From assembly GCA_027924585.1 (NCBI GenBank), contig BSBM01000140.1, positions 3,922,001-3,986,000 on the forward strand: a stretch of DNA of 64,000 bases, read 5' to 3'. The stretch comes from Larix kaempferi (Eukaryota; Streptophyta; Pinopsida; Pinales; Pinaceae). Each line of letters begins with the position of its first letter. Positions within the stretch are counted from its first letter, which is position 1. This document shows, in pieces, positions 10,895 through 21,840 of the stretch. The translations under genes were made by a program, and so were the position numbers. The notes beneath the pieces are model-generated. The model was not told where the DNA came from. It saw only the letters and a list, made by a program, of their open reading frames with translations, and did not search any database.

Positions 10895-11076
10895 TGAGCG
10901 TAGCGTCGCCTCGGTAGAGCTCTTAAAACGGTATAACGGCGAGGCCATGCTATTTTCATTCATGTTGTAATTTTATAATAAGATTAGTAAACAGAACTAC
11001 AAATACAGCCAAGTTGCGAGTAAGATCGTTGATCGTAACTGTAGTAGCCATCCATTGTTTTATTTTTGACACGGAA
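10895..11076 (+). promoter_or_regulatory. Decayed leader/promoter of RING copy 1
   Basis: It matches the segment before RING copy 2 (17281-17466): GCGTAGCG, GAGCTCTTA, GCGAGGCCAT and ATTCATGTTGTAATTT. The TATA-like TATAAAAG of copy 2 reads TATAACGG here (about 10932). Promoter identity is inferred from position only. Confidence 0.5.
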
Positions 11077-11514
11077 ATGGAATGACAAAGCTGCCCACCA
11101 GAAGAAACAGTTGGTGATTAGCAATAGGTTAAGACAACTTCGTGAAACTATGGAGGAATACTCAGAATCTCTCGAAGGAATCGCAGAAGAAGTTCTCATA
11201 TTAGAGAAGCAGCATTAACTGCTAATAGTCAGGCCACCGAATCTCAAGTATTATTCCGACCAGCAGATCCAACGGTTTTCTATGAGTTAGATCGCATAAT
11301 CATTTCAGAGTCAGATATTAGCAATAATAGTAGTGTCAACTCAACGTGCACAATTTGCCAAGAAGCACTTAAAGTGGGTGAGAAGGCCCGTCAACTGCCA
11401 TGCCACCATCTGTTTCACAAGAGTTGCATAAAACAATGGCTGGACACCGGACACACTTGTCCAGTTTGCCGATACGAACCGCCAGTTGCAAATCCTCTGC
11501 TCTTGCCTGATTAA
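11077..11514 (+). pseudogene. RING-H2 E3 ligase-like gene, copy 1: truncated N-terminus, one frameshift
   Basis: The ATG context GACACGGAAATGG is shared with the other two copies, but the next 140 or so coding bases are missing, so the frame joins at NRLRQLRET. A one-base deletion near 11195 then ends that frame. The following frame, open to the TAA at 11512-11514, keeps a complete RING-H2 domain: CTICQE, then LPCHHLFHKSC, then CPVC, with all eight zinc ligands in C3H2C3 order. It also has a different C-terminal tail (ending NPLLLPD) from copy 3. Such proteins transfer ubiquitin to targets, but this copy cannot make the full protein. Whether the RING part alone is expressed cannot be judged from sequence. 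Confidence 0.87.
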
Positions 11515-11640
11515 TCAATGTTGTCTTTTCTTCTTCTATAAGTATTCACCTGTATTTCTTTTGCGATATAGCTAAACATGAATGTTTGATATGATTAATC
11601 TTCTCGTTCCATACAATAGAAATGCCAATAAATTCAGTAA

Positions 11641-12242
11641 ACCCTGTAAATAGAATGGAAATTTTGTAAATAAATGTTGCATGCCTCTGAGCGTCAAAAC
11701 CCAGACTCCACCTCTACAACCTCAGCCCCGACGACCCCTACATCCATTTTTTCATCAAGACTTCTTTTACATATTCCTCCCACAAGAAAAACAACCCTAG
11801 CCAGTCTCTAACTAAAATATGGATCTTTGGAATGTATCCAAGGAGAGGTACCGATTGATCCTTCAACTAATTATTCCGGGCTTCACCTCTTATCCATCAA
11901 CTCACACACCACCACCAAGTCCATCATGTCGAATATTTCGACCATTGCAATGTCTTTTCCCACCAATATTACCTTGTCAGGTCAAACCCTAATAATACAC
12001 TTCTTGGAGTAAGAGGCCACACCAATGGAATCCTCGTGGTTCAGTACACCTATTTTTAATATATATAGAGAGACTAGTCTATTAGATCCCAATCCTACCG
12101 CTTTCGTACCAATCTTAGTGATTCTACAATCACCAAGAATAAATCTTAAGAACTTGAATTTAGTAATGTAGTCTTCAATTTTGGAGAATCCTACCAATGA
12201 AGGGTAATAAATTTTCGAATAAGAGCATGAACCAAATTGTCT
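11641..12242. other. No recognisable feature
   Basis: This is unique-looking sequence between two duplicated blocks. Short frames at 11827-12012 (plus) and 12197-11982 (minus) have no recognisable motif and I do not call them genes. Confidence 0.6.
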
Positions 12243-12500
12243 TTCTAAACGAGTTGTTTATACTTGAACCATGCTTCCACAATGTATCTAGAGTATAAAT
12301 ATGGAATTTTAGATCCTTGGAGATGGAAATGTCAATAAGGCCTCTTTCTTCATCATTACAATTTAACCATTTTGCATACTTGTTTGTATTTGGTGGTGTG
12401 GCATATTTTCGAAGTGCGATTCAATAAAGACCTTTAATTATGAATAGATATTGCATTTATGATTTCTATGAGTAATAATTGGTGTTTGTTAAATGAATCT
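12243..12500 (+). repeat. Diverged direct copy of 10150-10400
   Basis: Both copies contain GAGTTGTTTATACTTGAACC, GATGGAAATG, TTACAATTTAACCATTTT and ACCTTTAATTATGAATAGAT in the same order and orientation. The repeat lies 2.1 kb downstream, so the RING neighbourhood has expanded by direct as well as inverted duplication. Confidence 0.8.
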
Positions 12501-12549
12501 CATGAAGGTAGTATATATTTTTTAAATAATTAAGGAAAGATTATGATTA

Positions 12550-14425
12550 GTTAAAATAATGTGAATCTTCCAATAGATCTTAAAAAAATATCTAAATTTA
12601 AAAAGGACTAGAAAATGAGTTTAAATGAAGAAGTTATGCCCATTGAAAGCTTCAATACAAAGGATGAATTCTACATGTTTGTAGAAAAGGCCACTTCAAC
12701 AAAATGAGATAGAAAAATAATATGAAACCACCTATGCTTCTATGAAGAGTCCAAATGGTGAAGAAATCTTAGTTTGAAGACGCCCTTCAAAATTCAAATT
12801 TGAAACTTCATTGTGTGGTCTAAAGTGTCACTCGGAGCCGTATGATTGACTATATCCATTGGATAGATGATTTTAACTCTAAATTTCATTTTTTATGTGT
12901 CCTAGTGTGGAGGAGGATCCACATGGCATTGTGTTGATGTGGTCAGTTGAGTTTGGGTGGCACCCACATCGGAGCCATTTGGGTGGTTAACTTCAACATA
13001 GAGTAAGCGAGTCTATGTAAGGGGGTTAATAAGAAAATAAATTCCTAACTAAAAAGTAGCGAAACTAGGTACACCAATTAGAGTTTGTTACAAGTTGGTA
13101 GTGATAAATGAAAGCATAAAAAAGCAAAAAATATGAATAATACACTTAACAAACCATCATGTAGAAAAAAATATTTGTAGTTAGTTTCTAGAATTAACTG
13201 CCCACCCATTTTTTATGAACATTCTTTCATTTTATGAATATGGGTAGAGTGTCCACTTGAAACATCAATTCTTAAATTCACACATACTTAGTTCAAGAAG
13301 CTAACTCCAATTATAATGAACTGTGGAAATCTTCATTCTCTAAAAGAAATGTTTGTTTTAAATAAATTTTTGAAGTTTATTAAAATTTAAAACCAAAACT
13401 TAATAAAACCCATGTAGATTTAAGTGTCATTTTTTCATTAACTCACTGTACACATGATGTCTTTAAACTACTCTAAGAAAATACAATTTTTGTAGATAAA
13501 TAATGACTTATATTTTAAAAGATTAATGTTAATCTATATATAAGATTAAAGTTAATGTAATATAAAAGATTAAAGTTAGTGATGCTGATTATGATGAGGA
13601 TTAACATCTAATGAGACCTATTTGGTCTATTGGACCTTAAGAAAAGTGAAAGGAATTATTTGGATTTTTGTAATATTTGATTCATATGATTAAAAGAGTG
13701 AAAAAGAAGCATTCCTAGGTCACCATAGTTTTGATGAGTTAGAAGATCCTAGAGGTTAGAATTGTAGCAAAGATTAGGAAACTGTGATCAGATGTACGTG
13801 GGGCACTCTAAATGAATGTGAGCTTCATTCCCTCCCAAGGTGTTTTAGGAATTTCCCAGTGCCCTGTTTCGCTACAAAGCTCATGGGAGTTTGTTCTTAT
13901 CTTGGCTATATTAATCTTGTTCTTTGAATTGGTTTTAAACCAGGAGATACTTTTGATCTTCCAATTCTCATCCCACATTATTTCTTTGAAGGTTGTTGAT
14001 ATTTTGCAAAGTGGTATTTTCATCAATCCCCCAATGATTTAAGCAATCCATGGTGTCCTTGATATGGGGACAAGACCCACTCTATAAGGAGAATATCAAA
14101 GTATAATGGTTGTTACGTTGCCCAATGGACAAATGATCAGATTGGCTTACACATAAAGTCAAATACAAACATAAACACAAATAGACAAATAGAATGACAT
14201 GAAAGCAAAATACATTTCATTAAGATATTCACATATAAATACAATAATATGTGTCTCTTTGGATTCGTATTCCAAAGAATCCCTTGGACTCCCAAGATGA
14301 TTGTTCGTCTCCCAACGTGACGGATTAGTTTCCAACAATGGTAATTTTATTATAAAAAAAATTACAATTCAATATTATACTTTTTGACAAATTTGGATTT
14401 AGAATGAATTTTAAAAAACTAAACT
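12550..14425 (+). repeat. Tandem unit a of a 1.9-kb direct repeat
   Basis: It aligns with unit b (about 14430-16400). Shared landmarks are the short open frame beginning MSLNEEVMPIESF, the GTGGAGGAGGATCCACATG stretch, TTGTTACAAGTTGG, and near the end CCCCAATGATTTAA followed by GGGGACAAGACCCAC. Unit a lacks about 300 bp present in unit b around 14880-15180, and lacks the left arm of the hairpin at 15370. The 3' part recurs once more at 16670-17010. Confidence 0.85.
12615..12845 (+). pseudogene. Short coding-like segment in unit a, unidentified
   Basis: The ATG at 12615 opens a frame (MSLNEEVMPIESFNTKDEFY...) that stops after about 31 codons. One base further on, a related frame continues to KFKFETSLCGLKCHSEPYD. 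The paralogous segment at 14496-14725 has the same start and the same interruptions. I do not recognise the family. The retained start and Cys-containing end suggest a decayed exon copied with the repeat. Confidence 0.35.
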
Positions 14426-14495
14426 AATTAGCTAAAATAATGTGAATCATTCGATAAATCTTTAAAAAAATCTAAATTTAAAAAAAGACTAGAAA

Positions 14496-14725
14496 ATGAG
14501 TTTAAATGAAGAAGTTATACCCATTGAAAGCTTCAAAACCGAGGATGAATCCTACATGTTTGTAGAAAAGGCCACTTCAACAAAATGAGATAGCAAAATA
14601 ATATGAAACCACCTATGCCACTATGAAGAGTCCAAATGGTGAAGAAATCTTAGTTTGAAGATGCCCTTCAAAATTCAAATTTGAAACCTCATTGTGTGGT
14701 CTAAAGTGTCATTTGGAGCCATATG
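14496..14725 (+). pseudogene. Short coding-like segment in unit b, unidentified
   Basis: Paralogue of 12615-12845, with the same ATG and MSLNEEVIPIESF start and the same stop after about 31 codons. The shared breaks mean the unit was already non-functional when duplicated, or that this is not a protein. Confidence 0.3.
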
Positions 14726-15369
14726 ATCGACTATATCCATTGGATAGATGATTTTAACTCTAAGTTTCCTTTTTTTTTATGTGTCTTAGTGTGGAGGAGG
14801 ATCCACATGCCATTGTGTTGATGCCGTATGTTGATTTCTGGGTGGTTAACTTCAACATACAGTAAGGGAATCCATGAAAATGATGACTCCATCGTGGAGG
14901 GAGATTGGCTTTGCTCCAAAGGAGTTCGGAGTTGTTATATGATAACATAAAGTAGAGGAGGGCATGGTGCTCAAATAAGGAATTGAAGCACAAAGGTAAT
15001 GAGCACACCAGGGTGGGAGGGTGAAGGTATTGGGTGTGGGGCGCGGGGGCCGTGTAGGGTTGTGTCTAGTAGAAAGTAAGATTGAAGGTAAGTGGGTGTG
15101 ACGCCAAGGACAAGCTAGTGGAAAGCTTGAAAGGGAGTATTAGTGGGAGGATTAATGTAATGGAAAAAAATACTTGATTGGAATGAAGGGGCCAATAAGA
15201 AAATAAATTCCTAACAAAAATCTAGTGAAACTAGGTACACCAATTAGAGTTTGTTACAAGTTGGCAGTGATAAATGAAAGCATTAAAAAAACAAAAAATG
15301 ATGAATAATAGACCTAACAAACTAGCATGTAGAAAAAAATATTTATAGTTAGTTTCTAGAATTAACTGT

Positions 15370-15487
15370 GTGTGAATTTAAGAGTTGACATTTTGAGTGG
15401 ACACTCCACCCATCTTTTGTGAGGATTCTTGCATTCTATGAATATGGGTGGAGTGTCCACTTGAAAAATCAATTCTTAAATTCACAC
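15370..15487. repeat. Inverted repeat: two 42-bp arms, 34-bp loop
   Basis: Left arm 15370-15411 starts GTGTGAATTTAAGA and ends GTGGACACTCCACCC. Right arm 15446-15487 is its reverse complement with about four mismatches. Transcription would give a long hairpin. In sister unit a (about 13200-13290) only the right arm remains. It could be a MITE-like element or a hairpin scar. No clear target-site duplication was seen. Confidence 0.8.
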
Positions 15488-16669
15488 ATACTTAATTCAA
15501 GAAGCTAACTCCAATTATTATGAACTATGGAAATCATCATTGTTTGAAATAAATGTTTGTTTTAAATAAATTTTCGAAGTTCATGAAAATTTAAAACCAA
15601 AACTTACTAAAACCCAAATAGTAGATTTAACATTGATTTTTCCATTAACTCAATGTACACATGATGTCTTTAAACTACTCTAAGAAAATACAACGTTTAT
15701 AAATAAATAATGAGTTATATTTTAAAAGATTAATTATGTTAATCTATATATAAGATTAAAGTTAATGTAATATGAAAGATTAAAGTTAGTGATGATAATT
15801 ATGATGAGGATTAACATCCAATGAGATCTATTTGGTCTATTGGACCTTAAGAAAAGTGAAAGGAAACATTTAGATTTTTGTAATATTTGATTCATATGAT
15901 TAAAAGGGTGAGAAAGAAGCATTCCTAGGTCACCATAATTTTGACGAGTTAGAAGATCCTAGAAGTTAGAATTGTAGCAAAGATTATGAAACTGTGATCG
16001 GGTGTACGTAGGGTATTCTAAAAGAATGTGAGCTTCAGTTCTTCCTAGGGTGTTTTAGGAATTTCCTAGTGCCCTATTTTGCTACGAAGAACATGCGAGT
16101 TTGTTCTTATCTTGGCTATATTAATCTTGTTCTTTGAATTGGTTAAGACAGAGAGATACTTCCGATCTTCCAATTCTCATGCCACATTCTTTCTCTGAAC
16201 TTAGATGAGATAGCGTTTTTAAGGTTGTTGATATTTTGCAAAGTAGTCTTTTCATCAATCCCCCAATGATTTAACCAATCCATGGCGTCCTTGATTCGAT
16301 GGGGACAATACTCACTTTTATAAGGTGGATATCATAGTATAATGCTAATTATATTATAAAAAAATTACAATTCAATATTATACTTTTTGATAAATTTGGA
16401 TTTAGAATGAATTTTTAAAAACTAAACTAAATTAATTTTATAGGAAAATTGGTGTTAGCTAAATATAGACTAAGTATAGAGATTTTCCAAATATAACATA
16501 TGATATATAATTTGTTTGATTACCTGTAAAGTGTAAGTCATTAATCTAATAGCATAGATTCATCTTAAACTTGATCTTTAAGGCACTCATAAGCATTTAA
16601 GGATTCAATTTCTTGATGTGTAAATATTTTTATCTTGCTAAAGAGATGGATCTCTTTTAATTATTTTTT

Positions 16670-17240
16670 ATTTGGTTTTAAGAATCGGACACACATTTGA
16701 TCTTCCAATTCTCATCCCACATTCTTTCTTTGAAGGTTGTTGATATTTTGCAAAGGGGTATTTTCATCAATCCCCCAATGATTTAACTAATCCATGGTGT
16801 CCTTGATTCGATGGGGACAAGACCCACTTTTATAAGGAGAATATCATAGTATAATGCTAATTATATTATAAAAAAAATTACAATTCAATATTATATTTTT
16901 TGATAAATTTGGATTTATAATAAATTTTTTAAAAACTAAACTAAATTAATTTTATAGGAAAATTGGTGTTAGCTAAAAATAGACTAAGTATAGAGGTTTC
17001 GAAATCTAACATATGATATATAATTTTTTTGATTATGTGAAAAGTGTAAGTCAATCTAATAGCATAGATTCATCTTAAACTTGATCTTTCAAACACTCAT
17101 AAGCATTCAAGGCTTCAATTTCTTGATGTGTAAATATTTTTATCTTGCTAAAAAAATAGATCTCTTTTAATTAATTTTTATTTGGTTTTAATAACCAACA
17201 TAAATATCATTTAAGTAAATAATCCAAAAATTATATATCA
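16670..17240 (+). repeat. Third, partial copy of the unit's distal part
   Basis: It starts after a junction near 16680 and repeats CACATTCTTTCTTTGAAGG, CCCCAATGATTTAACTAATCC, GGGGACAAGACCCAC and the following AT-rich tail with TTGGTGTTAGCTAAA. It leads directly into the RING copy 2 leader. Confidence 0.8.
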
Positions 17241-17280
17241 TAATATAATGTATAATATCTTATGAATCTACGTAGAATTA

Positions 17281-17466
17281 AAAGATTAGCGTAGCGTTGC
17301 TTAGTACAGCTCTTAGAAATGGTATAAAAGCGAGGCCATCGATTTCCATTCATGTTGTAATTTCATAATTAGATTAGTAAAGAGAACTATAGATCCACCC
17401 AAGTTGCAAGTAAGATCATTGATCGTAGCTATAGAAGGCATCCATTGATTTATTTTTGACACGGAA
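17281..17466 (+). promoter_or_regulatory. Putative core promoter and leader of RING copy 2
   Basis: A TATAAAAG box at 17323-17330 lies about 140 bp before the ATG at 17467, and the segment is conserved with 10895-11076. A transcription start near 17355 would fit TATA spacing. This is inference from sequence pattern and conservation between copies. Confidence 0.5.
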
Positions 17467-17781
17467 ATGGAAGGAGAAAGCCCACCTAAACAAAGCGCTG
17501 GAGAACGAAGGAGTAATAGGCACACTGGGGAACGATGGGGTAATAGGCGTAAGAGACGGGATAATAGCAGAAGACAGAGACTTGTTGAGGAGATGGCACA
17601 AGGTTTGAATCAGTTATCAGGTCAGATAATAGTGATTCGGAATAGGTTAAGGCGAATTCGTGAAACTCGGGATGAACACTTCAAAACTCTGGAAGGAATC
17701 ATAGAAGAAGCTCTTCATATTGGAGAAGAGGCTCTTCATATTGGAAAATCAGCCGTAGAAAATGATGCAAAGAATATTTAA
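17467..17781 (+). pseudogene. RING gene copy 2: N-terminal half only, RING domain lost
   Basis: This is an intact 104-residue frame from the shared ATG (MEGESPPKQSAGERRSNR). It carries the Arg-rich N-terminus and the helical stretch (NRLRRIRETRDEHFKTLEG) seen in copy 3. A duplicated six-codon piece gives EEALHIGEEALHIG. After GKSAVEN the sequence departs from copies 1 and 3 and stops at 17781, so the C3H2C3 RING domain is absent and no E3 activity is expected. It is the only copy with both leader and N-terminus, so it might still be transcribed. It could be a truncated pseudogene or a dominant-negative-like short protein, and sequence cannot decide. Confidence 0.75.
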
Positions 17782-18480
17782 AGCAGATCAGTGAATATAT
17801 ACCTCTACAACCATTGTTTTGTGGTCACACGCGGATGTTTGTTCTCTTTGTTCACAAACTCAAATTCTGTCTGGCTTACCCACTTCTCTATTTCTGTCTT
17901 TTTTGGATACCACATAACATATTACTAGTTCTTAGCACGTTAATGAAACTTGTTTGTTGTGCTTCTTTCTTCATATGTTCATAACATAAAAAACATCGCA
18001 TATCATCATTTCTTTAGCGTGGCAACGAAACCATTTGTTGGTTCTCTATATCATTTGTTGGTTTGCTCTTTTTGCTACTACTTTACTTGGGGATGACCCG
18101 AGTTCTGCGAGGGTACTCTCTAGCCTCTATTCTTTAGTCCAACAAAATCTCCTTCATTGGCCCTTTCGGCATCAACCTATGAGCAGGATGAAGTCTCACC
18201 CAAAGCAAAGATCGGTGGTTCCAAAATCAGGTTTCTGTAACCTGGTAACGTGCGGCTATGTTAGTTGAGCTGGATATGAGCAGTTTACTCAACATCTACT
18301 TCGCATATCACTACTAACATGTATCTACGCACTTCATAACTATCAACAACCTACAGACTCCACTGAATTATTGTTACTGTGCATTTTATGTGACTACACA
18401 TTTACCATATTTTACACGACTTCACAATGTTCATACGTATATGTTCCTATACTTAACGTATCATTTCCATCCAAATTCAT
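17782..18480. other. Anonymous sequence after RING copy 2
   Basis: A 77-codon plus frame at 18035-18268 begins with a hydrophobic stretch (MLVLYIICWFALFATTLLG) that could act as a signal peptide. It has no conserved domain I recognise and no copy elsewhere in the window, so I leave it uncalled. Confidence 0.4.
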
Positions 18481-18499
18481 ATGAAAACACATAGATAAG

Positions 18500-19270
18500 C
18501 ATAAAAATGCATACACATTCAATACAATAGAGATTCAATCACACAACACAAGTATTTACGTGGTTCACCCCCCAGATGGGGGCTATGTCCATAGGAACTA
18601 TTCTTATATTTGTTGGAAGGGGTTAATAGTTCCAGTCTATGCACTCAGTTGCAGACTCTTCTCTACAATAGATCTCTACACACACAGCTGCAGATTATTT
18701 TTCCTCTCTTAGATCTCTCGGAAAAGATCTACAATAATAATCAACTAGCTGCTAGCAAAATCTAACCCTTCCTTATGCAAAATTGCTCCTTTTATAGATT
18801 GTGCCCAAAGGTTGCCTCTTTACAATAACTATGGGTCAACCCCCATAGTACCCTTAAACCCAAAATGGCATGGATCTCCCAGTGACCACGCTTTGTCTTT
18901 ACTTCGCTAGAGCAATACTGTCCTTTTGTGCCACTTCCTCTGGCTCTGATGCTTCTCTGACAGTCACAGTTCTGACCGTGTGGCTCTAATGCTACTGTGG
19001 CGCATCCTTTGCACCATCCAACCTCTTTACTCTTTCTCATGTAGCTTGACAATCTACTGCTTCATTCATAACTACTCCAACTACTTTGTTGGTCCTTAGT
19101 ACTTTGCTTTTACTAAGGGGACATATCCTTATCTACCACTTCGCTGCGGTCCATACCCTACTCCAGGGAATTGCGGAGTTGTTTCCCCCAATATTGATGT
19201 CAGGCCTTGCCTAACTTGTAATTCTTCCTTCGAAAACGTCCTTTGACTTGGACTACGCCATCAAAACTTA
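18500..19270 (-). repeat. Possible copia-type LTR remnant
   Basis: The stretch ACGTGGTTCACCCCCCAGAT followed by GGGGGCTATGTCCA resembles a motif common in plant copia LTRs read in reverse. No partner LTR, primer site or coding region was found. The minus frame 19052-18792 is not recognisable. Confidence 0.35.
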
Positions 19271-21504
19271 TTCCACTTGGGCTGTGCTCGACATTTTTTA
19301 CCAAGTTCCATAAATGCTAGGAGGGATAGAGAATGTTTCCTTTTTTTTATTGATTTCATTCTTGTTTCCTATTTTTCATGCTTTTTCCATTTTAGATTGC
19401 TTCTTTTTAGCACCGTGGATTTTGATTTCATTATAGATTGCTTATGGTCAATGTTGTGGATTTTGTGGACCATGGGAACAAAGTTCCTTCTTAATCTACA
19501 TAAGTGAGGGTTCCCATCAGAATGTTGAAACGACGATCATGACTCTCCAACTCATAAAGTTTCAATAAAACTCTAAAGTCCCCAAATTTAGAATCATCTT
19601 CATTGTTCCAAGATACACCTACACGACACCCAAATCATTGCAATGCCATATCAAAGACATGAGGTATGGTAGTAGAGAAGTGTAGTGCAACACTTGAGGT
19701 ATGCCAAAATAATTTGATGCTGAGGCCACAGATATTGGTGGCCATAAAGGACAATCACTTAGACCACTTTGATACCAACAAGATCATTGACCTTAATTTT
19801 TCATCTTATGTGTATTGGAATCCACAAGAAAGATTCAGAACACAATGAGCTAGTGACTATTTTTTCTAATTATCTCATTCATGCTCAAATTTTGTGGTTT
19901 TGTATGAGTGCCAATTTTTTATGATAGTTTTGTATAAGGTTGTCACAGTCGTGAATCAATGTCATTTTTTTATGATAGTTGTGTATAAGATTGTCGTGGT
20001 CGTGTATCGATGCCAAATATTTTTATGATAGTTGTGTAGAAGATTGCCATGCTCGTGTATTAATGTCATTTTTGATGATAATTGATTCTTCTAGGACATC
20101 TAGATACTATTTTTTATGATGTTTTATCTTTCTAAGTATTTTCATTTTTCCTAGTTTTGTAATGAGTTGCTAAATGCTCTTATTTTGCATCATAAACTTT
20201 CCTATTAGCGAAGACATTTCAAAATATCTTCTGAACTTGTATGTAAATTTAGCTCATTAAAATCCAAAAGCTCGATAAATGAAAGAGAATCCTTTGTCTG
20301 ACACCAATCCTAATAAATTCTATGGAGTAAGCCATATGTCATTTAAGTACATGTTAATTTGTTTCTTTTAAACAATATTGTTGCTTTAAAGAGAGAACTT
20401 TCTTCTCAAGATTCTTGTGAAATAAATTGTGTTTTGATAAAATTGTGGGGAAAATAATTAGTGGTCAAGTTCAGGAGTTCATGCAACTAAATAAAAATGC
20501 ATGAGAAGGATTTTAGAAAGGACAACATATTCCCCCACAAATAGATCCATTGCAAGCACCACTGTTGTATAAGGAGTTCAATAAGGAAATATCAAACAAA
20601 GGAGGACGTTCTGCATAAATATTACAACGTAGCTTCCGAAGATAAGCCTCCAGTGGAACTATTAATGGTTGAAACTGAGTAGCTAATTGGATATGATCGA
20701 GAAGGTTCGGTAATTAAGGGTCAGTATTCTTTACTGTTACTTTATTTTCAATATATATTTCGATACAGAAAGTGGCATGAGCACATAAGGAACCATATCA
20801 TAAACAAACATCTCTGTGTGCTTGACAAAAAATTGTACTATGGAATTATGTTATGAAGCATTTGTAAAACTTATTTTACATACAACTTTGAAGTCTAAAG
20901 TAATTAAAAAAATCATGTCGGGACACTATCAAGATGTAGGATGCAGTTTCTATTAACATTGGTAATGTTCTTTAATATTAATTTTCTTAGTTCTTATTAT
21001 TTTTATTTCAATTTTTTTCAAAGGGAGGGACTTTGTTGCTTCCAACCCTTGTTACATTTGGATTGGCTCTATCAAGATTTCTTGTAACAAAAAAACAAAT
21101 ATAATCCTAATCAAACATAAACACCAAAGTCTAATCAAGCATAAACACCCAATTCCTTGGTGTGTAATTGTTAAGATTGTTAGTTAATTAATCTAATTCC
21201 CTCTTAATGACCAAACACGATCTATTTTCAAGGTTTATCACTAAAGTTGAATAAAGTTATTGTTACTTAGTGTGCTAAGTATTATGATCGTAGCTTGCTC
21301 TATTGTAAGACAATCATAAATACAAATGCTTTCGTTATCAACCAACTGCTTGATGTAAGAGTGATTAACCTCAATATGTTTACTAAGGTCTAGCATAATA
21401 TAGAGCATTATACACCATCTTTCGAACACTCTAAATGTTGCATAAAATTGAGTTGTTTGGTTAGGTCATGTTGAAGATTCAGTAGTATTCTTCCTAACAA
21501 CCCA
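19271..21504. other. Anonymous AT-rich sequence
   Basis: I see no gene. A loose repeat of a phrase like TTTTATGATAGTTGTGTATAAGATTGTC recurs two or three times at about 19915-20060. Short frames at 19277-19507 and 19666-19848 lack recognisable motifs. Confidence 0.55.
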
Positions 21505-21827
21505 TGTTGTGTTATGAAATAAAAATGCGAGAGAAATATATAAATATAAGAAAATAACAATAAAACACAAGATTTATCTTGGAAATCCCATTAGGGAAAA
21601 ACCAGTCACCAATAATAGATTTATTATTGGTCCTTGACCAAACTATGCCAAGGCTGCCAAGAGCATCTCTCCTGCTCACATTGGCACATTACAATGGAGG
21701 ATTACAACCCTATTTATAGGGTTCTTTAAATGCAAATACCACTAGCAAGAAACCACGGGCTACCAAAATATCTTGCTCAAAACCACTTTCTACTTTGCTC
21801 ATTCCCGAGTCAAGGTTAAACCTAACA
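21505..21827 (-). repeat. Copia-like LTR remnant (323 bp)
   Basis: Plus-strand limits TGTTGTGTTATG and AACCTAACA give TG...CA ends. On the minus strand a purine run (about 21840-21828, AAAGGGGGAAT) directly precedes the LTR start, as a polypurine tract should. The inside has TCTTGGAAATCCCATTAGGG, a diverged version of a stretch in the copia LTRs at 2.7 and 9.3 kb. No coding region of this element remains next to it. Confidence 0.6.
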
Positions 21828-21840
21828 ATTCCCCCTTTAA

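Larger units (their letters stand above)
10064..11640 (+). repeat. Left arm of a large inverted duplication (host flank plus RING copy 1)
   Basis: This stretch matches the reverse complement of about 53990-55311. Shared landmarks are GCACTTCACCCCTTGCCATG next to the G LTR, GAGGAGTTGTTTATACTTG, the AT-rich tract around 10.4-10.7 kb and the RING gene. Homology also continues through the LTR into gag and protease (893-2415 versus 55906-57470). The left arm keeps about 340 bp upstream of the RING gene that the right arm lacks. A diverged third version of the flank (10150-10400) lies at 12243-12500. Confidence 0.88.
14430..16400 (+). repeat. Tandem unit b of the 1.9-kb direct repeat
   Basis: This is the second copy of the unit described at 12550-14425. 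It contains an extra G-rich stretch (about 14880-15180) and an intact inverted repeat at 15370-15487. Its distal part (CCCCAATGATTTAACCAATCCATGG to the AT-rich tail with ATTGGTGTTAGCTAAATATA) reappears at 16750-17010. Confidence 0.85.

Noticed and set aside
18035-18268. 77-aa plus ORF with a signal-peptide-like start
   Set aside because: Single short frame without a paralogue or motif. Chance is sufficient in this AT-rich stretch.
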